The notes under the pieces: generated by a model
Database searches by the model: none
What the model saw: the letters and a program-made list of their open reading frames with translations, nothing else
Told to the model about the DNA's origin: nothing
Program-made: the position numbers and the translations under genes
Shown: in pieces, positions 1 through 7,178 of the stretch
How the letters are laid out: every line of letters begins with the position of its first letter
Numbering within the stretch: position 1 is the stretch's first letter
NCBI GenBank assembly: GCA_023410155.1
Contig: JAEYQF010000280.1
Coordinates: forward strand, 1-16,160
DNA from: Verrucomicrobiota bacterium
GTDB lineage: Bacteria > Verrucomicrobiota > Verrucomicrobiia > Opitutales > Opitutaceae
DNA: 16,160 nucleotides
Direction of reading: 5' to 3'

Positions 1-257
1 ACTCCATACAGCGAAGTGATGCGTTGCTGCCCGTCGAGTAGCAGCTTGACGACGCCAGGGATCAGAGGACCGTCGCCGCGGCGGGCAGCCTTATTGGATT
101 CCGTGGCCCAGACGAGCAGTCCTCCGACCGGATGTCGGCGGTAAAGCGAACCGAAAAGGCCGCGCACTTGGTCACGATTCCAAACGTAGCCGCGCTGGAA
201 TTCCGGGAGGGCCATGTGGCCGCTATCAATATGGTCGAGAAGCGTGGAGATTTTCAT
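1..257 (-). CDS. DUF262 domain protein (GmrSD-like), N-terminal part, runs off the window
   Basis: Only the first 85 codons are present; the gene starts at the ATG at 257 and continues past base 1. The N-terminus reads LPEFQRGYVW, then a Y/H-P-V-G-G-LLVW segment, then LLDGQQRITSLYG. This is the hallmark of the DUF262 family, whose ParB-like fold uses the DGQQR motif. In known GmrSD-type (type IV) restriction enzymes this domain gives NTP-dependent activity and is joined to a DUF1524 HNH nuclease domain; whether that follows here cannot be seen. The start is chosen because MKISTLLDHI directly precedes the conserved LPEFQRGY block. It lies 34 bp after the 198-aa gene on the same strand, at the end of the visible defence operon. 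The family call is firm; a role in restricting modified phage DNA is inference. Confidence 0.9.
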   Translation of the reverse strand, partial: MKISTLLDHIDSGHMALPEFQRGYVWNRDQVRGLFGSLYRRHPVGGLLVWATESNKAARRGDGPLIPGVVKLLLDGQQRITSLYG

Positions 258-291
258 GAACCAGATGGAACTGCGAGAGAAGGGCGGCGGG

Positions 292-888
292 TCAGCTCGG
301 CGCGAAAGCCGCTATATTCAATTCATGGATCAACGCGGTCAGTGCTCCATCACTGGTGACACGCTCAATTTTGGCAGCGGTAGCGGCGACGAATTCCCCA
401 GTCACGTGAGCAGCTGCCCACGCGAGATCCTCAACCGTAGGATCAGGGATGAACGGGTTCTGTAGTGCGAAGCGTCCTCGCTCGCAGCCCAATGAATTCC
501 GCCGGTCGCGTCCACTCGGCTCCTCCGGGAATAAAACCCGCAGAAGATCGAACCGGGCAGCTTTCCATGCCTCCTGTAATCGGTCGCAAGCTGCATTTTC
601 ACCTGCCCAGAAGAGATGAAATTCTGTCCGCCAGCCGATGCCGACACTCAGTGAATCCTTCCCATGTTCCCGCAAATAGCACCGGGTATCTGTATCCGAG
701 CCCCACGCGATCATCTTCCATTCTTTTGGCAAGCTTGCCTGCAGGTGCTCACGCAGACCCGCTGTTCCGAGCGTCAGCCAATGAGTGATGATGGATTCCC
801 GTGCGGTCGAGAGTTCGATGAAAGCGTCCCATCGGTTCCGGTCCGCAAACAGGGTGACGGATTCTTTGAGTAAAGCAGGATGAGTCAT
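292..888 (-). CDS. hypothetical protein coupled to the PD-(D/E)XK nuclease gene
   Basis: A 198-aa protein that I cannot assign to a family from memory. Its ATG overlaps the stop of the upstream nuclease gene (ATGA at 888-885), so the two are probably translated together and may act as partners. It is soluble by eye: no signal peptide and no membrane segment. The middle is aromatic-rich (KEWKMIAWGSDTDTRCYL, then GIGWRTEFHLFW). A short glycine/aromatic block of this kind is what I would expect in the C-terminal half of longer PDDEXK_4-type proteins, so this gene may be the detached C-terminal domain of the neighbouring nuclease. That is inference; an independent accessory protein is the alternative. 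Confidence refers to it being a real gene. Confidence 0.75.
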   Translation of the reverse strand: MTHPALLKESVTLFADRNRWDAFIELSTARESIITHWLTLGTAGLREHLQASLPKEWKMIAWGSDTDTRCYLREHGKDSLSVGIGWRTEFHLFWAGENAACDRLQEAWKAARFDLLRVLFPEEPSGRDRRNSLGCERGRFALQNPFIPDPTVEDLAWAAAHVTGEFVAATAAKIERVTSDGALTALIHELNIAAFAPS

Positions 889-1637
889 GGGGTGGTCCAG
901 CGTTCGAAGACAATTTCCAGAAAGGCACGCACTCGTCGATTGGTGTGTGGAACCCTAGGTAGAGCGAATCGCTGCCAATGGGCGGCGAGTTCGGGGAGCT
1001 GTAGAATCTGAGGTTCCAGAGGAACGATGTCCGGGAGTGTTGCCGGAAAGCCTGCCGGACGCTGAACGCTATGCGAGACGGGATACTTCGTGGCGTCGGG
1101 AGTCACATAGAGTAGTGCGAAGGCTTGCCGCGTTGTCAGAGCATCGTAGTCGAGAGTGGAATCGAGCTCGTGGATCTCACGATACCAGTATCGATATAGT
1201 TGGTTTTTTTGATCCTCTGCGTCATTGGATTTATTCTCAATGATAACAACGCCGGCAGGGCAGCGGCGCCTGAGGAGAATATCCACCCGGCCGAGTTCGA
1301 CTGTGACGATCCATTGATCGCTCGGGAGATGTTTGATCCCGATGCGGTCGAGGAAACTATCCAATAAGAGGCGGCCTTGACCATGCGTGCCATGAGGGTC
1401 CAGCCAGTCGCCAATGAGCCGGCTCTGGATGTTCTCAGAGAGCGGGATAAAACGCAGCGGGTTGTAACCGGCGCCTTCGGCACGATTCAGCTCGTCATGA
1501 TGGGTCCGTGCTATGTGCCACGTGTCGAACACTGCCGCCGCGTCAGAGAGCGCCGTCCCAAGCGATTTTTCACGCAACACCACATAGTCAGAGAGCAACG
1601 ACTGGATGGCTTGAAGCGTGAACGTCGTTGGGTTCAT
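885..1637 (-). CDS. PD-(D/E)XK nuclease family protein (PDDEXK_4-like)
   Basis: A 250-aa protein with the nuclease core in its middle. Asp119 lies in VDILL, and E134-N-K136 lies in VVIIENKS; together they form the D...ExK metal-binding signature. A Q-L-x-R-Y-W helix (146-151) follows, as in the PD-(D/E)XK superfamily. Upstream, a SENIQSRLIGDWLDP block plus HGTHGQG matches the N-terminal part of PDDEXK_4 proteins. The start at 1637 is preferred over an in-frame ATG further upstream because the 37 residues before it are the out-of-frame shadow of an hsdS remnant. Its ATG overlaps that remnant's TGA (1637-1634). It is short for the family, and the coupled gene downstream may supply the rest. It probably cuts DNA in a restriction or anti-phage context; target unknown. 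Confidence 0.85.
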   Translation of the reverse strand: MNPTTFTLQAIQSLLSDYVVLREKSLGTALSDAAAVFDTWHIARTHHDELNRAEGAGYNPLRFIPLSENIQSRLIGDWLDPHGTHGQGRLLLDSFLDRIGIKHLPSDQWIVTVELGRVDILLRRRCPAGVVIIENKSNDAEDQKNQLYRYWYREIHELDSTLDYDALTTRQAFALLYVTPDATKYPVSHSVQRPAGFPATLPDIVPLEPQILQLPELAAHWQRFALPRVPHTNRRVRAFLEIVFERWTTP

Positions 1638-1804
1638 ACAAGGCTCACTGGGCCGGTGAGGAGAGCGTGCATCGATGCCTGCTTCAGGACGCGCGTCTTC
1701 CCCAACCTCGCCACTGAGGCCTCCAGCTTCCCGTCCAGCTCTCTCCATACCTCGCGGATGCGTAGGCGATCTGGCAGCCGGGGATTACGCGGCAGCGATA
1801 TTTC
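1634..1804 (-). pseudogene. remnant of a second hsdS: C-terminal conserved region only
   Basis: Fifty-seven codons, open to a TGA, encode the last helix of a type I specificity subunit and nothing before it. Compared with the last 37 residues of the intact HsdS (3369-4622), I count 23 identical residues, including KTR-x-LKQA and MHALLTG, and both end in LV. Further upstream, LPRNPRLPDRLRIREVW resembles the P-P-L-P-E-Q-x-x-IAEVL block that opens the same conserved region. There is no start codon of its own and no target-recognition domain. The fragment begins two bases past the TAA (1806-1808) of the preceding gene. Its TGA overlaps the start of the nuclease gene by ATGA. The divergence argues for the tail of a different, older hsdS rather than a fresh duplication. 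Confidence 0.8.
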
Positions 1805-1805
1805 A

Positions 1806-2762
1806 TTACGCGGGCGACGCGCCGAGCGGTTTGATGCTCCCGAGGTCAAGGAGGGTGTAGCGTGGGCGCCCTTGGCCTACTTGGACGACGTTAAGGGTGA
1901 TGATGGAGGGCCTGTTCAGGTGTTGCTGATTCAGCACGTTCGGATCTTGGATCTCCGGGCCCACCTTGCCGCGCAGCACACCTTTCTGATCTATCAGCTT
2001 GAACTCAAAGGTGCGGCCCACCGGCAATGCGCCGATGATCTGGCCGGAAAACTCCTCCGTCGTCTCCTTAATGTTGTCCGCATTCAGGCGCTTGGCGGAA
2101 TTTTTCACCTGCTCGCTGCCCGAAAAGCGGAAGATCGAGTGGTTAAACTCCAGGCCGCACCACGCGTTTTGCTCCGAGACGTAGTCGAGGAACTCGGCGG
2201 CTTTCTTGACCGCGCGCGGATGCAGCTCGTCCACGAGTTCGGATAGGTCGTCATCGCTGCCTTCGGCAGCGACTCGGAACAGGATTTCCAGCTTCTGCAT
2301 CGCGACCTCGGTGTTTTGCGGCACGCCGAGGTCGATTTGGGACTGTTTCGGGTCGGGAGGCGTCGGCGGCTTGGGCAGCTCGAACTCGAAACCAAAGGAG
2401 CCTATGGCCGTGCCCGTGATGATGAGCTGGTTTCTCTGCTTGTCCGGGATCGGGCCCATGTAGCGGAGGTTGTCCGAGATGCCGGCGACGATGGCGGAGA
2501 ACGCGTCGGTGAAGGCGCTCGACGCCTTGCTGGCGAAATCCGCCGCGATGCCGTGGCTGCCGAAGACTGGCGTGCCGCGGAAGGTGAGCCGGGCCTTTTT
2601 CGGGAGCAGCGCGGGGTCGATTTTCGCCAGCGCTTCCTTGGCGTTCCTCAGTCGCGTCTCGAAGCTCCGGCGGTCGATGACGCGAGACGCGGGGATTTCC
2701 GCGAGGATGGATTCCAGCTCGCTGACCTCGGAGGCGAGGAAAAGGTATTCGTCTTGGTTCAT
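1806..2762 (-). CDS. uncharacterised partner of the DUF6932 protein
   Basis: A 318-aa soluble protein, family not recognised. The start MNQDEYLFL at 2762 is chosen because its ATG overlaps the stop of the DUF6932 gene (ATGA), while upstream in-frame codons give a basic, shadow-like leader. The N-terminal 50 residues look helical (SELESILAEIPASRVIDRRSF). Then come LTFRGTPVFGSHGI, an Ala/Ser-rich helix, ITGTAIGSFGFEFEL, a proline-rich linker (PKPPTPPDP), a helical middle (about 185-225) and a beta-rich C-terminus ending in YTLLDLGSIKPL. I recall similar proteins beside DUF6932 genes, but cannot verify that. With its neighbour it forms a two-gene unit placed between the intact hsdS and an hsdS remnant. 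A toxin/antitoxin-like or defence accessory pair is possible; no function is established. Confidence 0.85.
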   Translation of the reverse strand: MNQDEYLFLASEVSELESILAEIPASRVIDRRSFETRLRNAKEALAKIDPALLPKKARLTFRGTPVFGSHGIAADFASKASSAFTDAFSAIVAGISDNLRYMGPIPDKQRNQLIITGTAIGSFGFEFELPKPPTPPDPKQSQIDLGVPQNTEVAMQKLEILFRVAAEGSDDDLSELVDELHPRAVKKAAEFLDYVSEQNAWCGLEFNHSIFRFSGSEQVKNSAKRLNADNIKETTEEFSGQIIGALPVGRTFEFKLIDQKGVLRGKVGPEIQDPNVLNQQHLNRPSIITLNVVQVGQGRPRYTLLDLGSIKPLGASPA

Positions 2763-3331
2763 GGGGCGGCTCCTTCCCGCTCGATTTGATCGAGCAACCC
2801 GGTGGCCGCCTGATCCTCGGCCGCGGAGAGTTCGACTTGGACAAAGCCTTTCCAAGTGCCGTTTCGGCGATGCGACCACATGCTATACCAGTAGGAAATC
2901 CGTCTCACGTCGAACGGCTCCAAGGAAAGGCCGATTTGGTGGGTATAGCCATCGACCAGGTAAGTTTCTTTGACGAGCGGGTGGTTGAAGAGGTCGGGGT
3001 GCGCCGCGACTAGATCGCTCTGCATTTTGCCGCCGGGCAGCTGATAAAAGGTGACAACATCGACGTCCTTCGGCGCTTCGTCGCGGAGCGCCTCCTTGTG
3101 TTCCAAGAAACCGCCGTCGAGCCACTGGAAACCTCCGGCGATCATGGTTTGGCCAAGGGCGGCGCGGTAGGCGATAAGTCCGCGAAGGATGCGGATGCGT
3201 TCGGGCGAGGTGGCGAAGCGCTCCACCACGGCGACAAGCGAGGCGCGATAGGGCGAGCGGTCGGGGCTGTGTCCGGGCTGGCCGGGGCGGATCGGAGGCA
3301 GGACGGCGGCGCTGTTCCAGTGCGGGATCAT
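2759..3331 (-). CDS. DUF6932 family protein with nucleotidyltransferase-like motif
   Basis: A 190-aa protein starting MIPHWNSAAVLPPI, which fits the start of DUF6932 proteins as I know them, followed by DRSPY and a V-x-RFATSPERI-x-ILRG block. The core reads WLDGGF (70-75), a 13-residue gap, and then D89-V-D91-VVTF. This resembles the hG[GS]...Dh[DE]h signature of the DNA polymerase beta nucleotidyltransferase fold; a third carboxylate cannot be assigned by eye. The C-terminal part is SYWYSMWSHRRNGTWKGFVQVEL. There is a 37-bp gap after hsdS and a 4-nt overlap with the following gene. The family call is fairly firm; nucleotide transfer is inference from the motif. Confidence 0.85.
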   Translation of the reverse strand: MIPHWNSAAVLPPIRPGQPGHSPDRSPYRASLVAVVERFATSPERIRILRGLIAYRAALGQTMIAGGFQWLDGGFLEHKEALRDEAPKDVDVVTFYQLPGGKMQSDLVAAHPDLFNHPLVKETYLVDGYTHQIGLSLEPFDVRRISYWYSMWSHRRNGTWKGFVQVELSAAEDQAATGLLDQIEREGAAP

Positions 3332-3368
3332 CGTGACGGCGATGCGTGGTTCTACGAGGCCCCGCGCG

Positions 3369-4622
3369 CTACACGAGACGAATTTGGCCGGTGAGGAGGG
3401 CGTGCATCATGGCCTGCTTGAGGGCGCGCGTCTTTTCCCGCCTCGCCTCCAAGGCCGCCAGCTCCCCGTCCATCTCTCCCAACACCTCGGCGATGGCGGT
3501 TTGCTCGGCTTTCGTCGGGGGAAGCAAAAGCTCGATCTCACCGAGGGCCGTGGCGCTGATGTGAACCACGGCGTCGCCCTGCCCGCGGCTCGCCTTCTGC
3601 GCCTGAACCGGAGCGCTGTTTAAGAAATAGCCAAGAAACCGCGAATCTGCGGCCGTGGGGCGAAGAATCACGATGTCTCCGCCCGCGTAGGCTTCGCAGT
3701 CGTCCACGAAAGCGACCGCCTTGCCGATCTCCTTCTTCGTTTCGCCGGAACCCGCGAAAAGAATGTCGCCGCATCGAAGGCGCGTGGCCTGAGCGGCGAC
3801 GGCGGGAGAAATGCGCGAGTTGAAGGTGCGGACGATATCGTGGTGGTGGGTGTAAATCTCGCCGTAGCGGACGCAGGGAAGATCGCCGCTGGATGCTTCG
3901 TCTTTCTTGACGCCGGAACCTTTGGAAAAGCTGCCCAAACCACCGAGCGTTGTCGGCACCCACTCGCCGAGGAAGCCGGGGAGGCGGGTTTGGGCGGTGA
4001 GGAGTTGCTGCATGGCGGCCTGTTTGAGGTCGCGCTTCTTGGCGATCAGCCGGTCCAGCCCGCCCAGCAGCCCATCCACATCGCTCAACGCCTCCGCGAT
4101 GGCCCGTTGCTCGGGGAGCGGGGGCTTCGCCAACGGCAACTCCATCAAATCCCGGGTGTAGATCGCGGCGACGCTCGTGGTGCCGGTGGCTAAACCGCGA
4201 AGCAGACCGATCGACACTGACGAATTGAGCGCGGCATTCGCATACGCCGGAGCGCAAATCTCCTCTGGATCGAACTCCAACCGCATGAGGTTGGAATTGT
4301 AGTAAGCCTCGGGCAGTTCGTCTCTCCACATGGCAACCTTCCCGACCAGATCGAGTGTGTTGCGGGTGTTGAACAGGACATCGCCGCAGCGAAGACGATG
4401 GACGGAATCGGGGACAAATCCCTCCGGGATAAACTCGATTTTTGAGAGATCGAAGTCTCCGCGCGCGAGGTTTCCCATCTTCATTAGCGGGTATGCGGTC
4501 GGCTCAGGCTGATTTGGGTAATTACCGCCCAACCGTCCTTTCTTCAGGAGCGAGCCCAGCGGTTTCACCACCCAATCCTTCGGGATCACGCCGACCTCGG
4601 TCTGTTTGTAGCCGGGCTTCAT
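3369..4622 (-). CDS. hsdS: type I restriction-modification specificity subunit HsdS
   Basis: A 417-aa protein of normal length with the full two-half layout. It opens with MKPGYKQTEVGVIPKDW, the usual start of TRD1. The first conserved spacer (about 168-213) contains PPLPEQRAIAEAL and LKQAAMQQLLTAQ. TRD2 (about 214-365) contains GLGSFSKGSG and LRCGDILFAGSG. The second conserved region (368-417) contains PPTKAEQTAIAEVL and LKQAMMHALLTG. HsdS recognises the two halves of a bipartite DNA target and docks HsdM through the two helical spacers. The start at 4622 overlaps the hsdM stop (ATGA), so an in-frame codon further upstream at 4805 is rejected. The target sequence cannot be predicted by eye. 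Its 3' end is echoed by the hsdS remnant at 1634-1804. Confidence 0.96.
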   Translation of the reverse strand: MKPGYKQTEVGVIPKDWVVKPLGSLLKKGRLGGNYPNQPEPTAYPLMKMGNLARGDFDLSKIEFIPEGFVPDSVHRLRCGDVLFNTRNTLDLVGKVAMWRDELPEAYYNSNLMRLEFDPEEICAPAYANAALNSSVSIGLLRGLATGTTSVAAIYTRDLMELPLAKPPLPEQRAIAEALSDVDGLLGGLDRLIAKKRDLKQAAMQQLLTAQTRLPGFLGEWVPTTLGGLGSFSKGSGVKKDEASSGDLPCVRYGEIYTHHHDIVRTFNSRISPAVAAQATRLRCGDILFAGSGETKKEIGKAVAFVDDCEAYAGGDIVILRPTAADSRFLGYFLNSAPVQAQKASRGQGDAVVHISATALGEIELLLPPTKAEQTAIAEVLGEMDGELAALEARREKTRALKQAMMHALLTGQIRLV

Positions 4623-7090
4623 GCGCGGGCTTGCTCCATCTTTTGCAGGTGCGCGGAGACCTTGGCGGCGAGGGCGGCGACTTCTCCCTCCAACTCGGCG
4701 AGCGGGGTGGCGTAGCGTTCGGCGAGCACGCGGAGGCGCGTGGTGAGGCTCTGCGCCACGCGCTCGAACTCGCCCTGCACCGCGCTCTCCAGCGCACCGA
4801 GCCACTTGTCGTCCACCACGAGGGTCTGCACCTCGGCGGCGCTGAGCGTCGGGTATTTTTCATACGCGGCGCGGTCGAGCGCGGCCTCGGCTTCGCGGAT
4901 GGATTTTTTGAGCGCGGTCTCGTCTTCGGCGCACTGTATCCATTCTTTCATGACGGTGATCTCGGCGGCGGTGTCGGAGTCGGAGGCGGAGGAGGCCGAG
5001 GAGGCGGGGAGCGGAGTCCCCGCCCTACCGAGTTCCTTGAGGCGGGCGGTGATCTCGGGCTTGGCGATTTTGTCGAGGGCGCCGAGCACGCCGTCTTCGC
5101 CGCCGTGCTCCTCCTCCAGCTCGGCGAGGCGGGCGGTGGCGGCTTCGAGGCGGGCTTGGAGGGCGTCGAGCACGGCTTGCTCGGCGGCGAAGTAGCGGGC
5201 GACGAGGAGGGGCTTGGGCACGAGGTCGCAGGTCCAGCCGCGGTCCTTGGTTTTGCCCTTCTTGTCGGTCTCGAGGATTCGCTGGGTCTTGGCCACCCAG
5301 CCGTCCGCGGCGAGGAGGTAGCAGTCGTCCTGCAGGGTCGCGGCCCAGTAGTCCAGGAGGTGCTGGTAGACGGCGTAGGCGTCGACGAGCGGGCGGTCCT
5401 CGAAGTGGGCGAGGAGGTCTTCCGAGAGGGCGTGGATGATCTGCTTGGGGTGGCAGTCCACGCGGACCTCGGCGCGGAGGCGCGCGGCGGCGGCGGAGCG
5501 CCAGGCGGCGAAGTGGGCGCGGAGCTTTTGGAGAAAGGCGGAGAATTCGGGCTGCCCGGCGATGGCGGCGCGGAGCGAGGCGGCGGGCACGCGGAGGCGG
5601 AAGTAGCCGGGGCGGAGCTCGTCGAGGAGGGCGGCGCGGAGGGCGGGGCAGACGCGCCAGTAGGGGGCGAAGGCCTCGAGGTCGCGGGCGGGGATGCCGC
5701 CGTGGAGGTGGCCGGCGATGTCGTGCAGGTCCTCGGCGTCCTGGGTGTCGAGGTAGCGGGGGAGGTTGAGGTTGTAGTCGTTTTTCGCGATCTCGTCGTG
5801 GGGGACGAGGCGGGCGAAGCCGGGCTGCTCTTCGGCGTGGGTGAAGACGTCCACGATGCGGTGGATGTCGCGCTCGCGGAGGCGGTTTTTGTTGCCGTCC
5901 TTGATAAAGCCGCGGGAGGCGTCCACGAGGAAGACGGCGCGGCGGGCGGCGGCGTTTTCCTTGTCGAGGACGAGGATGCAGGCGGGGATGCCGGTGCCGT
6001 AGAAGAGATTGGCGGGGAGGCCGATGATGCCCTTGAGGACGCCGGAGCGGACGAGTTTTTCGCGGATGGCGGCCTCCGCGTTGCCGCGGAAGAGGACGCC
6101 ATGGGGGAGGATGCAGGCGCCTTTGCCGGTGCTCTTGAGGGAGCGGAGGATGTGGAGGAGGTAGGCGTAGTCGCCCTGCTTGGCGGGCGGGGCGCCCCAG
6201 GCGAAGCGTTGGAAGGGGGCGCCGGAGCCGTCCTCGCCGAGGGCGAGGCCGGTGGACCAGGCTTTGTCGGAGAAGGGGGGATTGGCGACGACGTAGTCGT
6301 AGGTGCGGAGCTGACCGGCGGCGTCGCGAAACTTGGGGCTGGCGAGCGTGTTTCCGGTGAGGATGTTGGCGGTCGGAAAGTCGTGGAGGATCATGTTCAT
6401 CCGCGCGAGACCGGCGGTGGTCACGTCCTTTTCCTGGCCTTCGAGGGTGAGGTGTTTGCCGGCCTCGGCGGCGACCTTGAGGAGAAGGGAGCCGGAGCCG
6501 CAGGTCGGATCATAGACTGTGGTGGAGGCGCGGGTGTTGGTGGGCGAGACGCCGAGGACTTTGGCAATGACGCGCGAGACCTCGGAAGGCGTGTAGAACT
6601 GGCCCTTGGACTTGCCGCTGTCCTGGGCGAAGTGCCGCATCAGATATTCGTAGGCGTCGCCCAAAATATCGTCGTGGTCGGCGCGGTTGCCGGAAAAATC
6701 GAGTTCGGGTTTTTCGAAGATGGCGATGAGGTTGGTGAGGCGCTCGGTCTTTTCGGCACCATCGCCGAGTTTGTTGGAATCGTTGAAATCGGGGAAATCG
6801 GAGCGCGCGAGACGGGTGTTGGCGTCGATGAGCGGCTGGATGACCTGGGTGTTGATCTTGTCGCCGATATCGGATTTGCCCTTGAGCGCGACCATGTCGC
6901 GGAAGTGCGCGCCCTTCGGGATCACCACGGCGGGGGACAGCTCGTCCGATTCTCCGTATTTGTCGGAGACGTATTTGATGAAGAGCATGAACAGGACGTA
7001 GTCCTTGTATTGGCTCGGATCCATGCCCCCGCGGAGGGCATCGCAGGAGGACCAGATGGAGGAGTAGAGGTCGGACTTTTTTAGAGGCAT
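4619..7090 (-). CDS. hsdM: type I restriction-modification methyltransferase subunit HsdM (long form)
   Basis: An 823-aa N6-adenine methyltransferase subunit. The helical HsdM_N domain (about 6-150) contains MDPSQYKDYVLFMLFIKYVSDKYGE. Motif X is GQFYTPSEVSR (163-173), the S-adenosylmethionine motif I is DPTCGSGS (194-201), and the catalytic motif IV is NPPF (270-273). It is far longer than the roughly 500-residue classic HsdM. The extra C-terminal part (about 480-823) is helical and rich in Ala/Arg/Glu, with a segment around LAELEEEHGG that could form a coiled coil, and a Ser/Ala linker near 689-710. Such long HsdMs are known, but the role of the tail is unclear. The high GC and skewed third positions leave an 880-codon open frame on the opposite strand. 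It is coupled to hsdS; no hsdR is in the window. Confidence 0.97.
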   Translation of the reverse strand: MPLKKSDLYSSIWSSCDALRGGMDPSQYKDYVLFMLFIKYVSDKYGESDELSPAVVIPKGAHFRDMVALKGKSDIGDKINTQVIQPLIDANTRLARSDFPDFNDSNKLGDGAEKTERLTNLIAIFEKPELDFSGNRADHDDILGDAYEYLMRHFAQDSGKSKGQFYTPSEVSRVIAKVLGVSPTNTRASTTVYDPTCGSGSLLLKVAAEAGKHLTLEGQEKDVTTAGLARMNMILHDFPTANILTGNTLASPKFRDAAGQLRTYDYVVANPPFSDKAWSTGLALGEDGSGAPFQRFAWGAPPAKQGDYAYLLHILRSLKSTGKGACILPHGVLFRGNAEAAIREKLVRSGVLKGIIGLPANLFYGTGIPACILVLDKENAAARRAVFLVDASRGFIKDGNKNRLRERDIHRIVDVFTHAEEQPGFARLVPHDEIAKNDYNLNLPRYLDTQDAEDLHDIAGHLHGGIPARDLEAFAPYWRVCPALRAALLDELRPGYFRLRVPAASLRAAIAGQPEFSAFLQKLRAHFAAWRSAAAARLRAEVRVDCHPKQIIHALSEDLLAHFEDRPLVDAYAVYQHLLDYWAATLQDDCYLLAADGWVAKTQRILETDKKGKTKDRGWTCDLVPKPLLVARYFAAEQAVLDALQARLEAATARLAELEEEHGGEDGVLGALDKIAKPEITARLKELGRAGTPLPASSASSASDSDTAAEITVMKEWIQCAEDETALKKSIREAEAALDRAAYEKYPTLSAAEVQTLVVDDKWLGALESAVQGEFERVAQSLTTRLRVLAERYATPLAELEGEVAALAAKVSAHLQKMEQARA
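5003..5024. repeat. perfect 8-bp inverted repeat inside hsdM, possible dispersed palindrome
   Basis: GGCGGGGA, a 6-base loop GCGGAG, and TCCCCGCC form a strong hairpin within coding sequence. It encodes RAGTPLPA at the edge of the Ser/Ala-rich linker of HsdM (residues about 689-696). The unit followed by CTACC recalls short GC-rich palindromes dispersed in some Verrucomicrobiota genomes. That is recollection only; a single copy is visible here. Confidence 0.5.
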
Positions 7091-7178
7091 GGAAAATTGC
7101 TAGCGGCGCGAGCCCATCATCGCGTCCGGTGACTCACGAACGCAAGAGGACAGCCGGCAGGTCGCTCGCACGTCGCGC

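Noticed and set aside
1377..2246. 289-codon plus-strand open frame
   Set aside because: Antisense to the nuclease gene, the hsdS remnant and the 318-aa gene; composition is Arg/Leu-rich with no domain.
2316..2789. 157-codon plus-strand open frame
   Set aside because: Antisense shadow of the 318-aa gene, which is coupled to its neighbour by ATGA.
3369..4622. Internal repeat between the HsdS central and C-terminal conserved regions
   Set aside because: This is the normal two-fold architecture of HsdS, not a new repeat element.
4623..4805. Longer N-terminus for HsdS starting at 4805
   Set aside because: The extra residues are Arg/Pro-rich shadow of hsdM; the ATG at 4622 gives the standard HsdS start and an ATGA overlap.
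4442..7084. 880-codon open frame on the plus strand
   Set aside because: Antisense to hsdM, whose motifs are unmistakable. The translated protein is a Gly/Glu/Val-rich low-complexity product of GC codon bias.
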